The notes under the pieces: model-generated
Databases searched by the model: none
What the model saw: the letters and a program-made list of their open reading frames with translations, nothing else
Told to the model about the DNA's origin: nothing
Shown: piece after piece, positions 12,601-23,855 of the stretch
Layout: every line of letters starts with the position of its first letter
Position numbering within the stretch: position 1 is the stretch's first letter
DNA from: Chlorophyllum brunneum
Taxonomy: Eukaryota > Basidiomycota > Agaricomycetes > Agaricales > Agaricaceae
DNA: 64,000 nt
Reading direction: 5' to 3'
Assembly (NCBI GenBank): GCA_963576785.1
Contig: OY756144.1
Coordinates: 2,418,001-2,482,000 of the forward strand
Program-made: the position numbers and the translations under genes

Positions 12601-12789
12601 TATGGGAATGGCTGGTGGGAAGGTGAGACCGAGAAGAGTGGTTCCAACGATGATGTCTGATGTGGTCATGGCAGGCTTCAACTCGAAGGGGCAGAAGGGG
12701 ATATTCCCAAGCAATTATGTACGCCACCTGCTGACCGTGATGCTTCTTTAGCTAACAAGCCATCGATACGATAGGTCGAGATCCTGTAA
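9620..12789 (+). CDS. BZZ1: Bzz1-type F-BAR, C1, double-SH3 actin regulator
   Basis: The F-BAR domain runs from about 9620 to 11240 over many exons (RDLYQSRAVIEREYAAKLQG; LEKRSDDAKKKEIQFFQKM; RLQLTHLENLKGRI). A C1-type zinc domain follows at about 11730-11905 (HAFKSSSFSIPTQCGYC, then CKQCGLSVHNKCELK). Two SH3 domains close the protein (ARVLFDFTPSSEFELGV at about 12180; GWWEGFNSKGQKGIFPSNYV at about 12610-12718). F-BAR/C1/SH3/SH3 is the Bzz1 layout. Such proteins act with Las17/WASP at endocytic actin patches. The last intron (12719-12774, branch GCTAAC) skips an early stop at 12749 and gives the usual SNYVEIL ending, which is why I end at 12789. Confidence 0.88.
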
Positions 12790-15700
12790 CGAGTTCAGGG
12801 CAGAGATGCAGCACCATGCGGTCTTTTAGTGGCATGATCGAATGTTTTTTCATCCCTTTGGATTCCATGAGACCGCGGCGAGGTTGAATCAAACGTTGCC
12901 GGAGAAACAGTAGCTTGCTTTTTTCGTAGCTAGATTTTTCCGAAAGCTTGAATCCTCTAAATATACATGCGATGGGACTTTCGTAAACAAGCTTCTGCAT
13001 GCCAGGCGATGAGGGAGGAGAGCCTTGCTCTTCTTTGGGAAACAGCCTTATTCTGGGGGTGATATGGAAGCTGTCTCGTTCCTTTCGCGGAGCGCTATTC
13101 TGAACCAAAGGATCTCTTGACCAGGCCATCGATACAGGACACAGTTATCATCAGAAGGGTCCATTCTCGCTTCCAATGGCTCGAAAAGCGCCACAAATCC
13201 TATATTGTCATGAGATGAGACCGGCAATCACCCCACTTACCTGGTAAGACCAGAAACGCCCAGGCCTGTGGTCCTGTTTGCTGAATTTGGGCGGAGGACC
13301 AACAGAGGGCGATAAGCACCCAACCCAAGCTTGTCAGGGCCGTTGAGTTGCTGACACCTGAGGGGAGCATTTGACCGCCGGGGCGTTGCCGCCATGGTAT
13401 TGAAGCTGAATATGAGCTGTGTTTGAAATTTTTGCATTGGGAGGGACTGGTCATGCTCCACGCTTACCCGCCGCGTCGGCCACTGTCTGAATAGGTGAGC
13501 GGCCTGGAGCGAGGCAGAAGGCTAAAGTTCTGACGCAATCTCTTGACATGCGAATATGAATATCTGCCGAGATTTTTTTGTTCCTTCCCTCAGGGAGAGA
13601 AGTCTTTCCATAAGGATGCATGAAACTCCACGCTGGAGTAATCCAGTGTGGTCCTCACGGACAACGATGTTGACACGAAGTCGGGCAACGAGTGCCCGGA
13701 TAAAACTTGAATCCGGCAAACGACAGGATTCTCAACCACACCCCTTGGTTCCAACCGCGATGGGGGGGGTTCTATCGATGAACCAGTGTTTCTCCAAGGG
13801 ACTCTCCAGGCGATAAAACCGCGAAAGGCAAAGACTACAGGCCATGAGTGTGTCAAATTAGACGCTTCCGGAAGTTCCATCAAGTTTTGCCATACGGTGC
13901 ATACGTAGTCGGGCAGTTTTTTTCTCCAGCCAAGGTATCAGATACCCAGACGTGTTCTAAGAAATGACGAGCGGGATCCCGTCGACCGACAACCGCGATA
14001 ACGATCCAGGCACCTCAAAGGCCAAGCCGAGGGCGTTTATGAGGTGGACAAGCTAGGAGAATAACTTCTTCGGACGATCAACCGGGCATGCATGCATGCA
14101 TGATGAATCTCCCCAAGCGACGATCGGAAAGCTCATTGCCCTTTGTGACCAGTTCATTGACCCTTTCATGAATCAGCAGAACCCGATGAGGTCAAAGAAC
14201 GCACCTCAGTAGCTCGAAAATGGTTCAATCTCTGATACGTTGGGAAAACATACCCCTCGGTGGCCGAATCTGGTCCCAGGCTGCTCCGACCTCTGGAGCT
14301 ATCTTCGTCATCACAGAGATCTGCAGACCACACGATTGGCTCGTTCTAGGGTGCTTCGTACATTGGGAGCATAAAAATCGACCTCAAGAACCACGAAAGT
14401 CAGGAAAGCCTTCTTCTCCCTGTCCTTTCTGCTGTGCTTTTTTTCCCAATCCACCTCCAGGCATCGTCGAGCCATAGGCGGGGCCTTGTTGCTCGCTTCT
14501 ATGCCGCATCTCCTCTTGGTTGGTTGCGGGCGTACATTTCTTTTCTGGGGTGGGCCCAGGCAACCTCTGACTGCTGGGGAACTTTTTCCTCGTTGGTTAT
14601 TCCCCAGCCTCTGTTCGCCACAGTTGAGACACTATATCAAGGACTGTTACACTGGATGGTTCGACCAATGGCTATCGGCTGTGGCTCCCGTTGCACGACG
14701 TTTTGTGTCTATGGTGCTCTTCGAATTCGACGAGAATCGTGTCAGGTGTCTTGCGATGGATGGCTGCATCCGTTACCCGGAAGCTTGAAAGGTCCTGTTG
14801 TGTGGTTCGAGAATAGTTTCGTGCTCTTTCTTGCTTTATCCTTTCCTTTCCAGTTGTGCGCTACCAGAGCGCTCATCCACGCAGATAGATAGGTGTGTCG
14901 TTTGGAGGTGTCGCCAGAGTTCTGCTTCGGGAGCTAGCTGACGGACGTCGTAGATGCTTGAGGATAAAGTAGATCTGGTCCCTCTGTCTCAGAAGCAAGA
15001 GGATCCTCTCAGCGTTCTATAGGATAATCACCTAAAAGAAAATTCCCTATGAGGTCGCCGCTAATGAATTCTGGCCCTGAACCGATAAATTGGTGCAGCA
15101 GTAAACACTGCCTATCCATGGGTTGTGGTGAGTCTCCTGCGCGACTCACTGGTCATTACCTGACTCTTTCGGGGTAGAAATTGACCAGGAGGTGTGTTCT
15201 GGGGCGGTGGCACCGGTTTTGTGGCAGGGGAGTCCACCTTTTCTACAGCTTTTGCTAAGGATAACCAGTTAGAGAGGGACAACTTGCGGGGGCTCGGATC
15301 ATCGTTATCGCCTGGAGCTGCCCCGGTCGTCGTTTTGCTAGTAGTGCTTGTTCTCTGGGTCGTCAGCGTGGACTTCCACTGGGTTGTTTATCCACGAAAA
15401 TTGAGTCGTCACTACACCTAACTCCGCCGCCGAAAATGATCTTTTTTTTTCGGTGCAGAAATTGCCCACCTTCCCTCTGGGGGTCGAAGTACGCAACGCG
15501 GGACGACGCACCTGCATTATCGATCTTAAACTCGGCGGTGCGTGGTTATGTGAGTGCATTGGGTGGAGAGCCTGCTTGATGAGAAGGAGGGCAGGGTTTG
15601 TTTAACTTTACCACAAAGATCTATTTGTGACTTTTACTCAGAGTTTTTATCTACCTTCTCTTGTCTCCGATCACGAGCCAATGGGCCGTTTTCCTGCCAT

Positions 15701-15945
15701 TTGACACACTATATATTTTTTCGGGACTTTTTTGCCCATTATGTGACAAGTTCAAGTATATATCACGTGCGGAACACACCGATAGTATGTCTCTCTTTTC
15801 GAAGTTGGCTCAACTCTTCTGAGGCTTCCTTTGGGGCCTTCTCGGGAGCACAGTCCAAGGCAATTGATATAAGGACCCCAAAATCCATAGACATTAGGAT
15901 AAAGTACAGAATACAGCAATACGACAACAAGAACTCAAAAGAGAA
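12790..15945. other. 3.1-kb region without a recognised gene
   Basis: ORFs up to about 150 codons exist on both strands (for example 14434-14892 plus, 13590-13883 minus). None shows a family motif, splice-consistent chain or credible start context. A (ATGC)4 run lies near 14087-14103. It may hold a decayed element or noncoding RNA; I cannot tell. Confidence 0.4.
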
Positions 15946-17369
15946 TTATCTACCAGCAACTAAAGAGGTACGCATGTATGGCCCATTTACGCTCATTTGG
16001 TTGGCGTAGGCTCCCGGCGACATGGTGGAAAGTGCCTGCAGGGTCATGTTCATGCTCACACCCTGTCCTTGCTGGGGTCCCCCGACCGATCCAGGCGTTT
16101 GATTGTGGATGTCTCGCATGGAACTTCGGTCGTCGCGCTCAGCTATTGTAGCGCCACCCCGCGAAGGATCTGTGAGGCCATTCGTGACAGAAAATGTTTG
16201 ACCAAGACCATAGAGCTTCCCAGAATATTCTGTATCATCGATTTGATCGTTGAAGTATACCTCCGTGAGTTTGAAGAAGGTTTGCGATGTTAGGAGTGAA
16301 TCTGAGCCAGCCTGATGTGATGCTCCATGGCGTATCACCTATGATCCCAAACGGAACAGAAAACAATGTTGAGACATCGAGCAGATTCAGTATTACGGAG
16401 ACATACACCAAGATCGTCTGCAACGTCTTGAAGGCCTCCTTTTAGCTGTTTACATGACCTCATCAGGAACTTGATGTCATAGACAGTTGGGAACCATGTA
16501 TGGAGGAGAGAGAAGAAGTCGTCTTCTGTAGTTGGAAGAGTCTCGGCAGTGAGGAGCTTAATGAAATAGCCAAAATCGTAGCCACTGCACGTCCACGATT
16601 AGGTGGGGAAGGCCTAGTTGAATAACGAGACGCACCTATGAAACGATATCCATTTTGTGTCAGGCATCAGGACCAAGCCCGACGTAATCATAAGCTCCGC
16701 AAAATCATTGGGCGAAATTCCGTACTCCGCGTGCTGTTCAAAATTTATTCCAGACTTTTGCAGCAGTTCTATTGACTCTGGTGCATAGATATCATCACTT
16801 TGTGTTCAAAGAGCATACGTCAGCTTAGCGTCAACACAATTCGGCGGGGGGTGACGAACTCGGTGTTGAACTTGAAGTTGAACTGCCACGTTCCACATTC
16901 ATCTGGTTGATTCCCGTCTTCATTCGCCAATGTAATCCCAACTTGGATGATCTTTAGTAGGTCCACATTACATCGCATTGTTTGGTAATGGTAATCTGAA
17001 GAGGTCTTAAATGTTCCTATGGGTCTTGCAACCACACCAGGAAATTCGGTATCCTATGTCACGTACACCACCATTTCAAAAGAAAAGGGGGTGCAAGTTA
17101 TCTAGGTTGAATCAAATGAAAGAGCGGGAAATAAGGCGTACCATGGCTACATAAGGATATTGGTCAATCACATCCCGAATTTTCTGCATTTCAATCCCGA
17201 GGTTCGTCGCCCATACATCTCGTATTTCCGGTCCATCGTTTCGACCGGCCATTGACTGCTCAAAGGATGTGGGAATGTCAGTCTTCAAACTGAACTCTTT
17301 GTGGAGGTAGGAAGCTAAGTCAGTTGCAATGATATTACGTAATGCGCGGTGACGGCGATGAGGCGGCAT
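15946..17369 (-). CDS. POP2: CAF1/Pop2 deadenylase, CCR4-NOT subunit (CNOT7/8)
   Basis: The protein has [83 protein letters not shown] and [18 protein letters not shown]. The catalytic DEDDh set is visible: D and E in DTEFPG, D in SGYDFGY, and H and D in SHQAGSD. It removes mRNA poly(A) tails in CCR4-NOT. A Gln/Ser/Met-rich C-terminal tail of about 70 residues follows the nuclease domain. The start MPPHRRHR is the first in-frame Met and adds a basic leader of about 50 residues. Confidence 0.92.
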
Positions 17370-18538
17370 TTGTATTGATACTCGCCCCTATGTCTCTTCA
17401 GGTCGCCAGTGCGCGAGGAGGAAAGTATATATCAGTGAAAAAAATCACTGGCTAAACCTGAAACAACAGTTTCTCCAATCTTTTATCTGGTCTTCACCGT
17501 GCCAGTCATTTTATATTCAACTGAACAGCTTCTCTCGAACAGCAATCCAGCCAAATGAATAATGAAGAGAGCTTAACGCCTCACCTTACCCATGTCGCCT
17601 TTAACTTTACTCGCCAAAAAAACCATTCATATCGTTCTACTTCCCCCGATTACGAAAAAAACTTAATTCCAAAAAGTAGTCACTTCTTAACAGAATATAC
17701 AACACACACACCCCTATCTATCAAACACCCGCAGCTATAAATACATCATATCATTACTCTTCTCAGATGAAAGTCGAAAAGAAGCCTTTTTGTGTGTGTA
17801 CGAGTATTGGAGAACTAGATTTTTCTCTTGATGTTAGGATCGCAGCACTTGTAGGGTGTGATAACTTCGAAAAAAATATTGACAATCGAGGGATTTCATC
17901 CCCGATATTCATCTGAAGAAGGGGATAATGATATTCTAGAATGGAGCAGAACATGTACGAGGAAGAGGGTTCTCGTGTCACAAACTCTGGGATTTTTGCT
18001 TCTTGGCGGCTCCACCGATGTAACGCTAAGAGGGCTCATGAATTAGGGGCTCATGATAAGTGAACACTTCCTTCGTTTCATCTATAGACCCTGCCATATG
18101 CTAAAGCAGTGTGTCTCTCGTCTTAGAGAACAAAGTTCAGCTCTATCTACACAGCCAAAAACTGAGATGAAGAGGTACTTAATATCACAATTACCCGACA
18201 ATCATATCACTAGTGACATAAACACGTAAAAAAGCCACACACATCATCATCATCATCGTCCAATTGTCTAGTTGGGGATAGCGGAAAGTAAAGAAAAGAG
18301 GGGGTATACTAAGATTCAAAGAGCACTAGATAATCACAAAGCGCCAGAGCGAGAGGATGATACATTTTTTGATAAAACAACATTGGTTTTGCGTAAGCCA
18401 TGTATCGAAAGGATTGAAAAAAACAAAAGAGATATGTGGCACAAAAAGAGGTATCAAACATGATCGAAAGAAATCCACAATAGATCGAATCCCCCAAAAC
18501 CTTCACCAAAACGACACAAGAGAAAGAAAGAAAAAAAA
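17370..18538. other. AT-rich intergenic region
   Basis: Promoter side of the CAF1 gene and 3' side of the regulator at 18539. It contains an (ATC)n microsatellite near 18243-18258 and a purine-rich tract at 18510-18540. No coding pattern. Confidence 0.5.
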
Positions 18539-21500
18539 TCAAAACCAAGCCATATAACTCGTCTCCTCCAACTCTGCAGTCAAAGCTCCATAATCAAAGT
18601 TAAACTTCTCATCCTCTGCAATCCTAGGAGACGAAGGCACAAACAAATTTTGATGCTGCTGTGTCATAACAGCAGTCGACAACGGTGTAAAACTATACCG
18701 TTCTTCCACACCCACACCCATACTCGAAAAATGGTAAATGTCCGGTAATGATTCCGGTAACGACCGTAAGCCATTGTTACCCAAAGTGTTCGTGCTCACA
18801 CCAGAAGTGGAAGTGGGACTGGTGCTGGCGCGTGTACTAGATGCAGTAGAGGTAGTAGTTGACGACGATGTAACGCCTCCTCTACTATTACTACCACCGG
18901 TGTTACGAGAAGCACGAATAACAGGCGCAGTAAGCCTCATACGATCCGCGTGTTCGCCAAGCTTACGATGTGCTTGTTCGAATGAAGCAGGAAGTGTGAC
19001 AGGATATGGATTTCCTGCTGGGACAAGTGATGATGAGGCTGCATTTTGTCGAAGAGTAAGTCGACCTTTCTCTGCGAGTTTTGTTATGTGTGGCTATAAG
19101 GACCCAATTTCAGTAAAACGTATATAAATGCGGGAAGAGGGAGCATACTAGAACTTTTGCACTAAAAGGTAAAATAGTCGCAGCTTTTCTAAACAAACGA
19201 CATATTCTGTCCAAATCCTGAAGTGCAAACGTCGCGAGCGGTGTCGTCGGTGCACGAGAGATGAACAACGACAACATGACCTATGTATCCCACCACTTTC
19301 AATCAGCTCACCATATCTCATTACGCGCAGGGCAACTTACAGCAGCCGAAAACACATTAAACCAGAAATGCAAGAACCTCACACTCAACTGCTGTTCTTG
19401 CTCATACAGCAGTTCCACCGCCGCAATCAAGTTTGAAGAACCAAGATATGTCGCGAGCACTGACGGCGCGTACTCGTGATTCATATCAAACGGTTCCGCA
19501 CTGTTCATAGCCTGCGTAAAATACCGTCTATGCAGTTGTAACAACGCTATTCCAACCGTCAGCAAAAATTCAATCCTGTAACCATAAAGTGTCATACCAA
19601 TTTCACGACCCATAGTAACCAACCCTCTTTGCATAACCAAAAACCTCGGCGTTGCAACACCCTTTGGATTCGACTCATCCAAAAGCGAAGGCACAGCGAA
19701 ATCCCGAACAGATCCATCGAGCACAAGTATATGCGAGTATTCGACCTGCGGTTGTGTTTTCGTCACCGCTTCTAGAATAGGCGACAAACATTTGATGAAA
19801 AAGTTGGTTTTCCAATTGTGATCTGTTTCATCAAGTGTCGCGTCAAGATGCGCGCATATCAAAAGGTGGTGTGGAGTGGATTTGTGGGCGCCGATGACGT
19901 TAGCCGCATTTGGTACAAGCAAGATTGGGTTTTAGAGTTTTTTGTTTTGACCACGAGGTCGAAGGCACCGCCCAGGTAAAGGAAAGGGGATTGATAGACG
20001 CCAGAACAAACCAGACAACGCATGTGTGTGTAACAGAAGTAGGAAAGAAAACCATCAGACATCAGTCGCCGTGAAAATAGGAAAAGCTCAAAGTTACTCA
20101 CAAACAACTTCCTCTCTTGGGATATTTATCCCTGCACCAACATAGGACGGACGCTTGATGTCCACGTGGGCGAGAGAGATTGACGGTGGGCGGCCAAGTG
20201 ACAAAGACTAGACCCAAAACGAACAAAACGGAACACAACAAGCACCGACCCGAAACCAAAAACGAAATTCCAAGTATGTAGCGGAGAAACCAAAAGGAGA
20301 ACCGGATAAAAAGAAGCAAATCCCCGAATGACAAGTCCACACGCACCCACAGATGTCCATTTGAGATGAGTCTATATTTTTAAGCAGCTCAATGGGAAAG
20401 ACGTACCATACGACAGTCCATATTGAGGAGTTCCCAGAATACGGCACGACGTCGTTCGTGCTCTTCTGGGATGATTTTTGAACCACGTGTAGTATCGCGG
20501 TCTGTCATAGCGATGGAGTTTTGAGCGACTTGGGCTAACTTGTCTTGAGAAATGACGTACGTAGACCAAGCTGTCACGACAAGATTAGTGAAATGAGAAA
20601 AGAAAGTTGAAGGTGTGCTCACTCCTTGTGCTAGTTTCGCTACGAAACCCATCAGGTTCCAAGCGTACCCCACCGCCTTTTTGTTATCGGAAAATATGAG
20701 ATGATAATAAATCATGAAAAACTGAGAAACGAAAAATGAATCAATTAATACACCACCGCCGGAAAGCTTGGCAGGAGAACGTACCAAAGCATGCAACACA
20801 TCAAAATCAGGCTCCTCCATCAATGGGATCTCGCAAACCGACGCCCTCGCCAAATGATGATACGCCTCCCCATGCAGTGATCCGAGCGGTCTACTCAGAT
20901 CCACCAGTGAACCAATTGAAAGCACCATCAGCAATAACGCCAATCTCCGTGGACTCAGCTCTTCAATCGGAGTTTCGTAACAATGATGCAGCAGGTTCGG
21001 GAGGAACGTCTCGGCCGTGTCAAGATTATACCTGCCCACATGAATGATAAATTACAATTCGGTCAAAGCCAACGAAGGTGGAGAGAAAAGGAGGAAGTGC
21101 GGGCGGATCTCGAAACGGAGAGGAGGGAGGGAGAGGGAAGTAGGAAGAGAAGATTCGAATATGTAAATCTGACGTACTGCCAAAGCGCATTATTACAAGC
21201 TTCCGTGCATATTTGCTTAGCTTCTTCACGAGGCGGAAGAGCATCTCGAATCCTCTTCCGGATACTCATATCGACCATCCACGGGAACGGGAATGAGGAA
21301 CTGAGTTGCAAGATGTCAGGCGCCACTTCCGGTGGAGTTGTTTCTCGCCGAGGATGACCGGAAGTTGAGGTTGGAGAAGGAGCAGGATCGTTCCCATGGT
21401 TTGCGAATTTGACTGGTGCCGCTGGTGCTGAACGATTGTACAGTGAGAGGGCGCCGACAGATTCACCCAGTCTTTCTGTCTGTCTCGTTGAGGATGGTGT

Positions 21501-22381
21501 TGATGGAGACAGTTCGGAGGCGAGAGAAGGTGGTGGTGGAAATGGTGTGGTGCCGTAGAGCTCTTGTGAAGTTTTGATCCTGAGGAGGTCGGGCGCTAAA
21601 AGACGATGAGTCTGATTTGAACATTGTGCTTGAACTTGCTCCAAGGCTTCCTCGAGTTGTCGAACGCGATCGCTGAGTTCAGCGATTTTGTCGTGTAATT
21701 GTTCCGTGTTCGCGAGGATGAACCTGATAAAAAAAGGTGCCGAAGAAGGAAGCAATAGAATCAACCATTCAGGTTCGATGGGGTATGGGAGGTTGGAAAA
21801 AAGACTATTACCGACTTCCCCGTCCTGCCGTCAGGGCACCTTGTATGACGATTGAATTGGGGAGAAATGGGCGGTAAGATAGGAAAGACATACCTTCGGG
21901 ACAGAGGCTTCCGCAACCTCGTTTGACACATGACTGGGGAAGGACAAGGATGAATCAAGGGTATGCAGATGAAGCGAAAAGGGCTGCATACTTGACACGG
22001 AAAGACGCGATCGCACTGCACTAGATGCCGTCAGCTACGCCCGTAAAAATCGGTGTCCAAAATCCTGCCTTGAGTTTGAGCCTGTTACGGGGGATGTTGA
22101 GTGGGTGTGGTGGTCAGGAACGAAGTAGACTACCTCCGACATTCTTTGCAGGATAATTTACGACTGCGATCGTCGGCTCTGGCCCTCATTGCAGAGGAAG
22201 GACCAAGGGCTATATTTGGGCCTGGGGAATTGCTGACATGGTGAGATAGGCTGCCCATGGGCTGGTCGTCGGTTGGAGAGAGGGCAGAGGACGCGCTTGA
22301 TGGGACGGGGTCGAGAGGTGGTCCCGACGCTCTTGCCCGCTTGTTGGGGCGAGTGAGGTATCCCGAATCAGTCGGGAGCAT
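18539..22381 (-). CDS. Zn2Cys6 transcription factor with Fungal_trans domain (copy 1)
   Basis: Start MLPTDSGYLTRPNKR. The binuclear zinc cluster is split over four small exons: SCKECRR, LKLK, CDRVFPCQ and SCVKRGCGSLCPEG. A linker and dimerising coiled coil follow (RFILANTEQLHDKIAELSDR), then the regulatory domain (LPPREEAKQICTEACNNALW; RRLALLLMVLSIGSLVDLS; KKAVGYAWNLMGFVAKLAQ) and a Ser/Thr/Gly-rich tail ending SYMAWF. It is a nuclear DNA-binding regulator with unknown targets. The gene at 23856 shares layout and motifs. The intron after LKLK uses a GC donor. An in-frame Met at 22519 lies upstream; I prefer 22381 because the extension is Pro/Ser-rich and lies outside the conserved part. Confidence 0.85.
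22016..22068 (-). other. GC-AG intron inside the zinc-cluster coding region (copy 1)
   Basis: After codons for LKLK the minus strand reads GCAGGATTTTGG and ends GTGCAG before codons for CDRVFPC. No GT donor can make this junction. The tandem paralogue has GTTCGT at the same place. Confidence 0.75.
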
Positions 22382-22530
22382 GGTGAGAGGCAGAGATGGA
22401 ATAAAGAGACGAGGAGATGGAGGAGAGAGAGAAAGGAAGAGAGGTGAAAGAAGGCTGGCTGGCTTTAACCCGTGACTCTCTTCTGGGCGTCTCTCACCAC
22501 TCAAGACTCGGGGCTGCATTTCAAGCTACA

Positions 22531-23093
22531 CTACCCAGCTAAATCCACATCCGTCTCTGACAGCATCACCCTCAGCACCTCCGACACCTGTGAGTGCAGA
22601 TTCTCTAAACCTCACCGTCAATCCCACTCCGCTACAGCCTGGAAACCACTCACTTGCCCGACTCACAGCCTCTGCATACTCTTCATTCGCACTCTCCATC
22701 TCCTTCTCCAACACCTCCAGTCTCTTCGCCTAACACACCCATGAGCACCAATAGCTAACACAGCCATAACTCACCTGCGCCTCCTCAGGCTCCGGCTCCG
22801 GCAGCGAATTAATCAAATAATCGATTTGCTTCGCCTTGACTATCAAATCCATCACCAACTCCTTCTTATTCGCCTCAAACACCTCCACCGAATCATACTT
22901 TTCCGCATTTCGCTGTTTCGTGATCGGCACTTCAGGCGAGACTTGCATAAAGTTCGACCGTGTCGTTAGGTATCCAATCGTGTTGGACATGATCACAAGT
23001 ATCTACACACCCAATATCAATCCAAAAACCACACATGGACTGCAAAAAACGCACTTGTTGAATTTCATCCTGAAGCTGAGTTATACGGTCCAT
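22531..23093 (-). CDS. MED21: Mediator subunit 21 (Med21/Srb7)
   Basis: Starts MDRITQLQDEIQQ; the second exon has NTIGYLTTRSNFMQVSPEVP, FEANKKELVMDLIVKAKQID and LINSLPEPEPEEAQ. The last exons are RLEVLEKEMESANEEYAEA and VSEVLRVMLSETDVDLAG. Med21 is a coiled-coil protein of about 140 residues that pairs with Med7 in the Mediator middle module. The last junction uses a GT donor after YAEA (a GC donor three codons later would add VSR). It lies between two paralogous Zn2Cys6 genes, all on the same strand. Confidence 0.88.
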
Positions 23094-23855
23094 ATGCGAT
23101 AGTTCCTGCAGCATTGCGCTGCACTCTGCAGCTTCTCGTCTTCCTATACTCCCAAATTAAGCTCAAGTACAACCCGCTTGTATCGGACAACCTGCTGTTA
23201 CGTTCCTAACAGCTCAAGTCCCGAGGCGTTGGATGGACAGCTTGATTAGACGCTGCAAATCAAATCCGTCACTGTCATCACCCGATCACACCGCCGGACT
23301 TACTCCCCCGATCACCCGATCACAAATCATTACACATCCTATCTACTACATCTCTTTTCTTTTTTTTGAATACATACTAGAAACATCAATGCAGTCCAAT
23401 TCCAACAAATGCAACAAATTCTAACGAGAATGAACGAAAATGTCCCCAAGCACTCCTGAACGTCTTCCTTGCTCGTCCCTCCGCTGCCACCAACTAACCT
23501 TCCGACAGAGTCGAGGCTCTGTGAAAAGGGCCCATCCATCCAAAATCCAACCACCCGCTCTTCCGTCCGACCAAACCCAATCATCTCGAAGACGAGAATC
23601 CACCCACAATCCCTCAAATCTTCCAACCTCCATCCTCCAACCCCTGTCTGTCCCGACTCGGCCTAAATTCTACTCCGCTAGACCTATCCCTGCCCCAATC
23701 CAAGTACAAAGCCTTGCAGGGCCGAATCCCTCTACAACTCGTCTTTGGTTTTCGGGACCGCAATGACATCCACGACATCATGTCAAATGACATCCGTTTC
23801 AAGCCCATCCACCTAACAGCTTTATCATTACCCCCAACTTCTCTCTCCCACACAA
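23094..23855. other. Med21 upstream region and regulator 3' end
   Basis: 762 bp between the two same-strand genes. ORFs seen here are low-complexity Ser/Pro reading frames with no support. Confidence 0.45.

Noticed and set aside
12752..13129. 125-codon minus-strand ORF overlapping the Bzz1 end
   Set aside because: Overlaps the last intron and exon of Bzz1 and has no recognisable domain.
14434..14892. 152-codon hydrophobic plus-strand ORF, with overlapping 100-codon ORF
   Set aside because: Two frames are equally hydrophobic over the same T/C-rich DNA and neither shows regular membrane helices or a family motif.
17555..17740. 61-codon ORF upstream of CAF1
   Set aside because: Low-complexity Thr/Ser/His translation of AT-rich promoter DNA.
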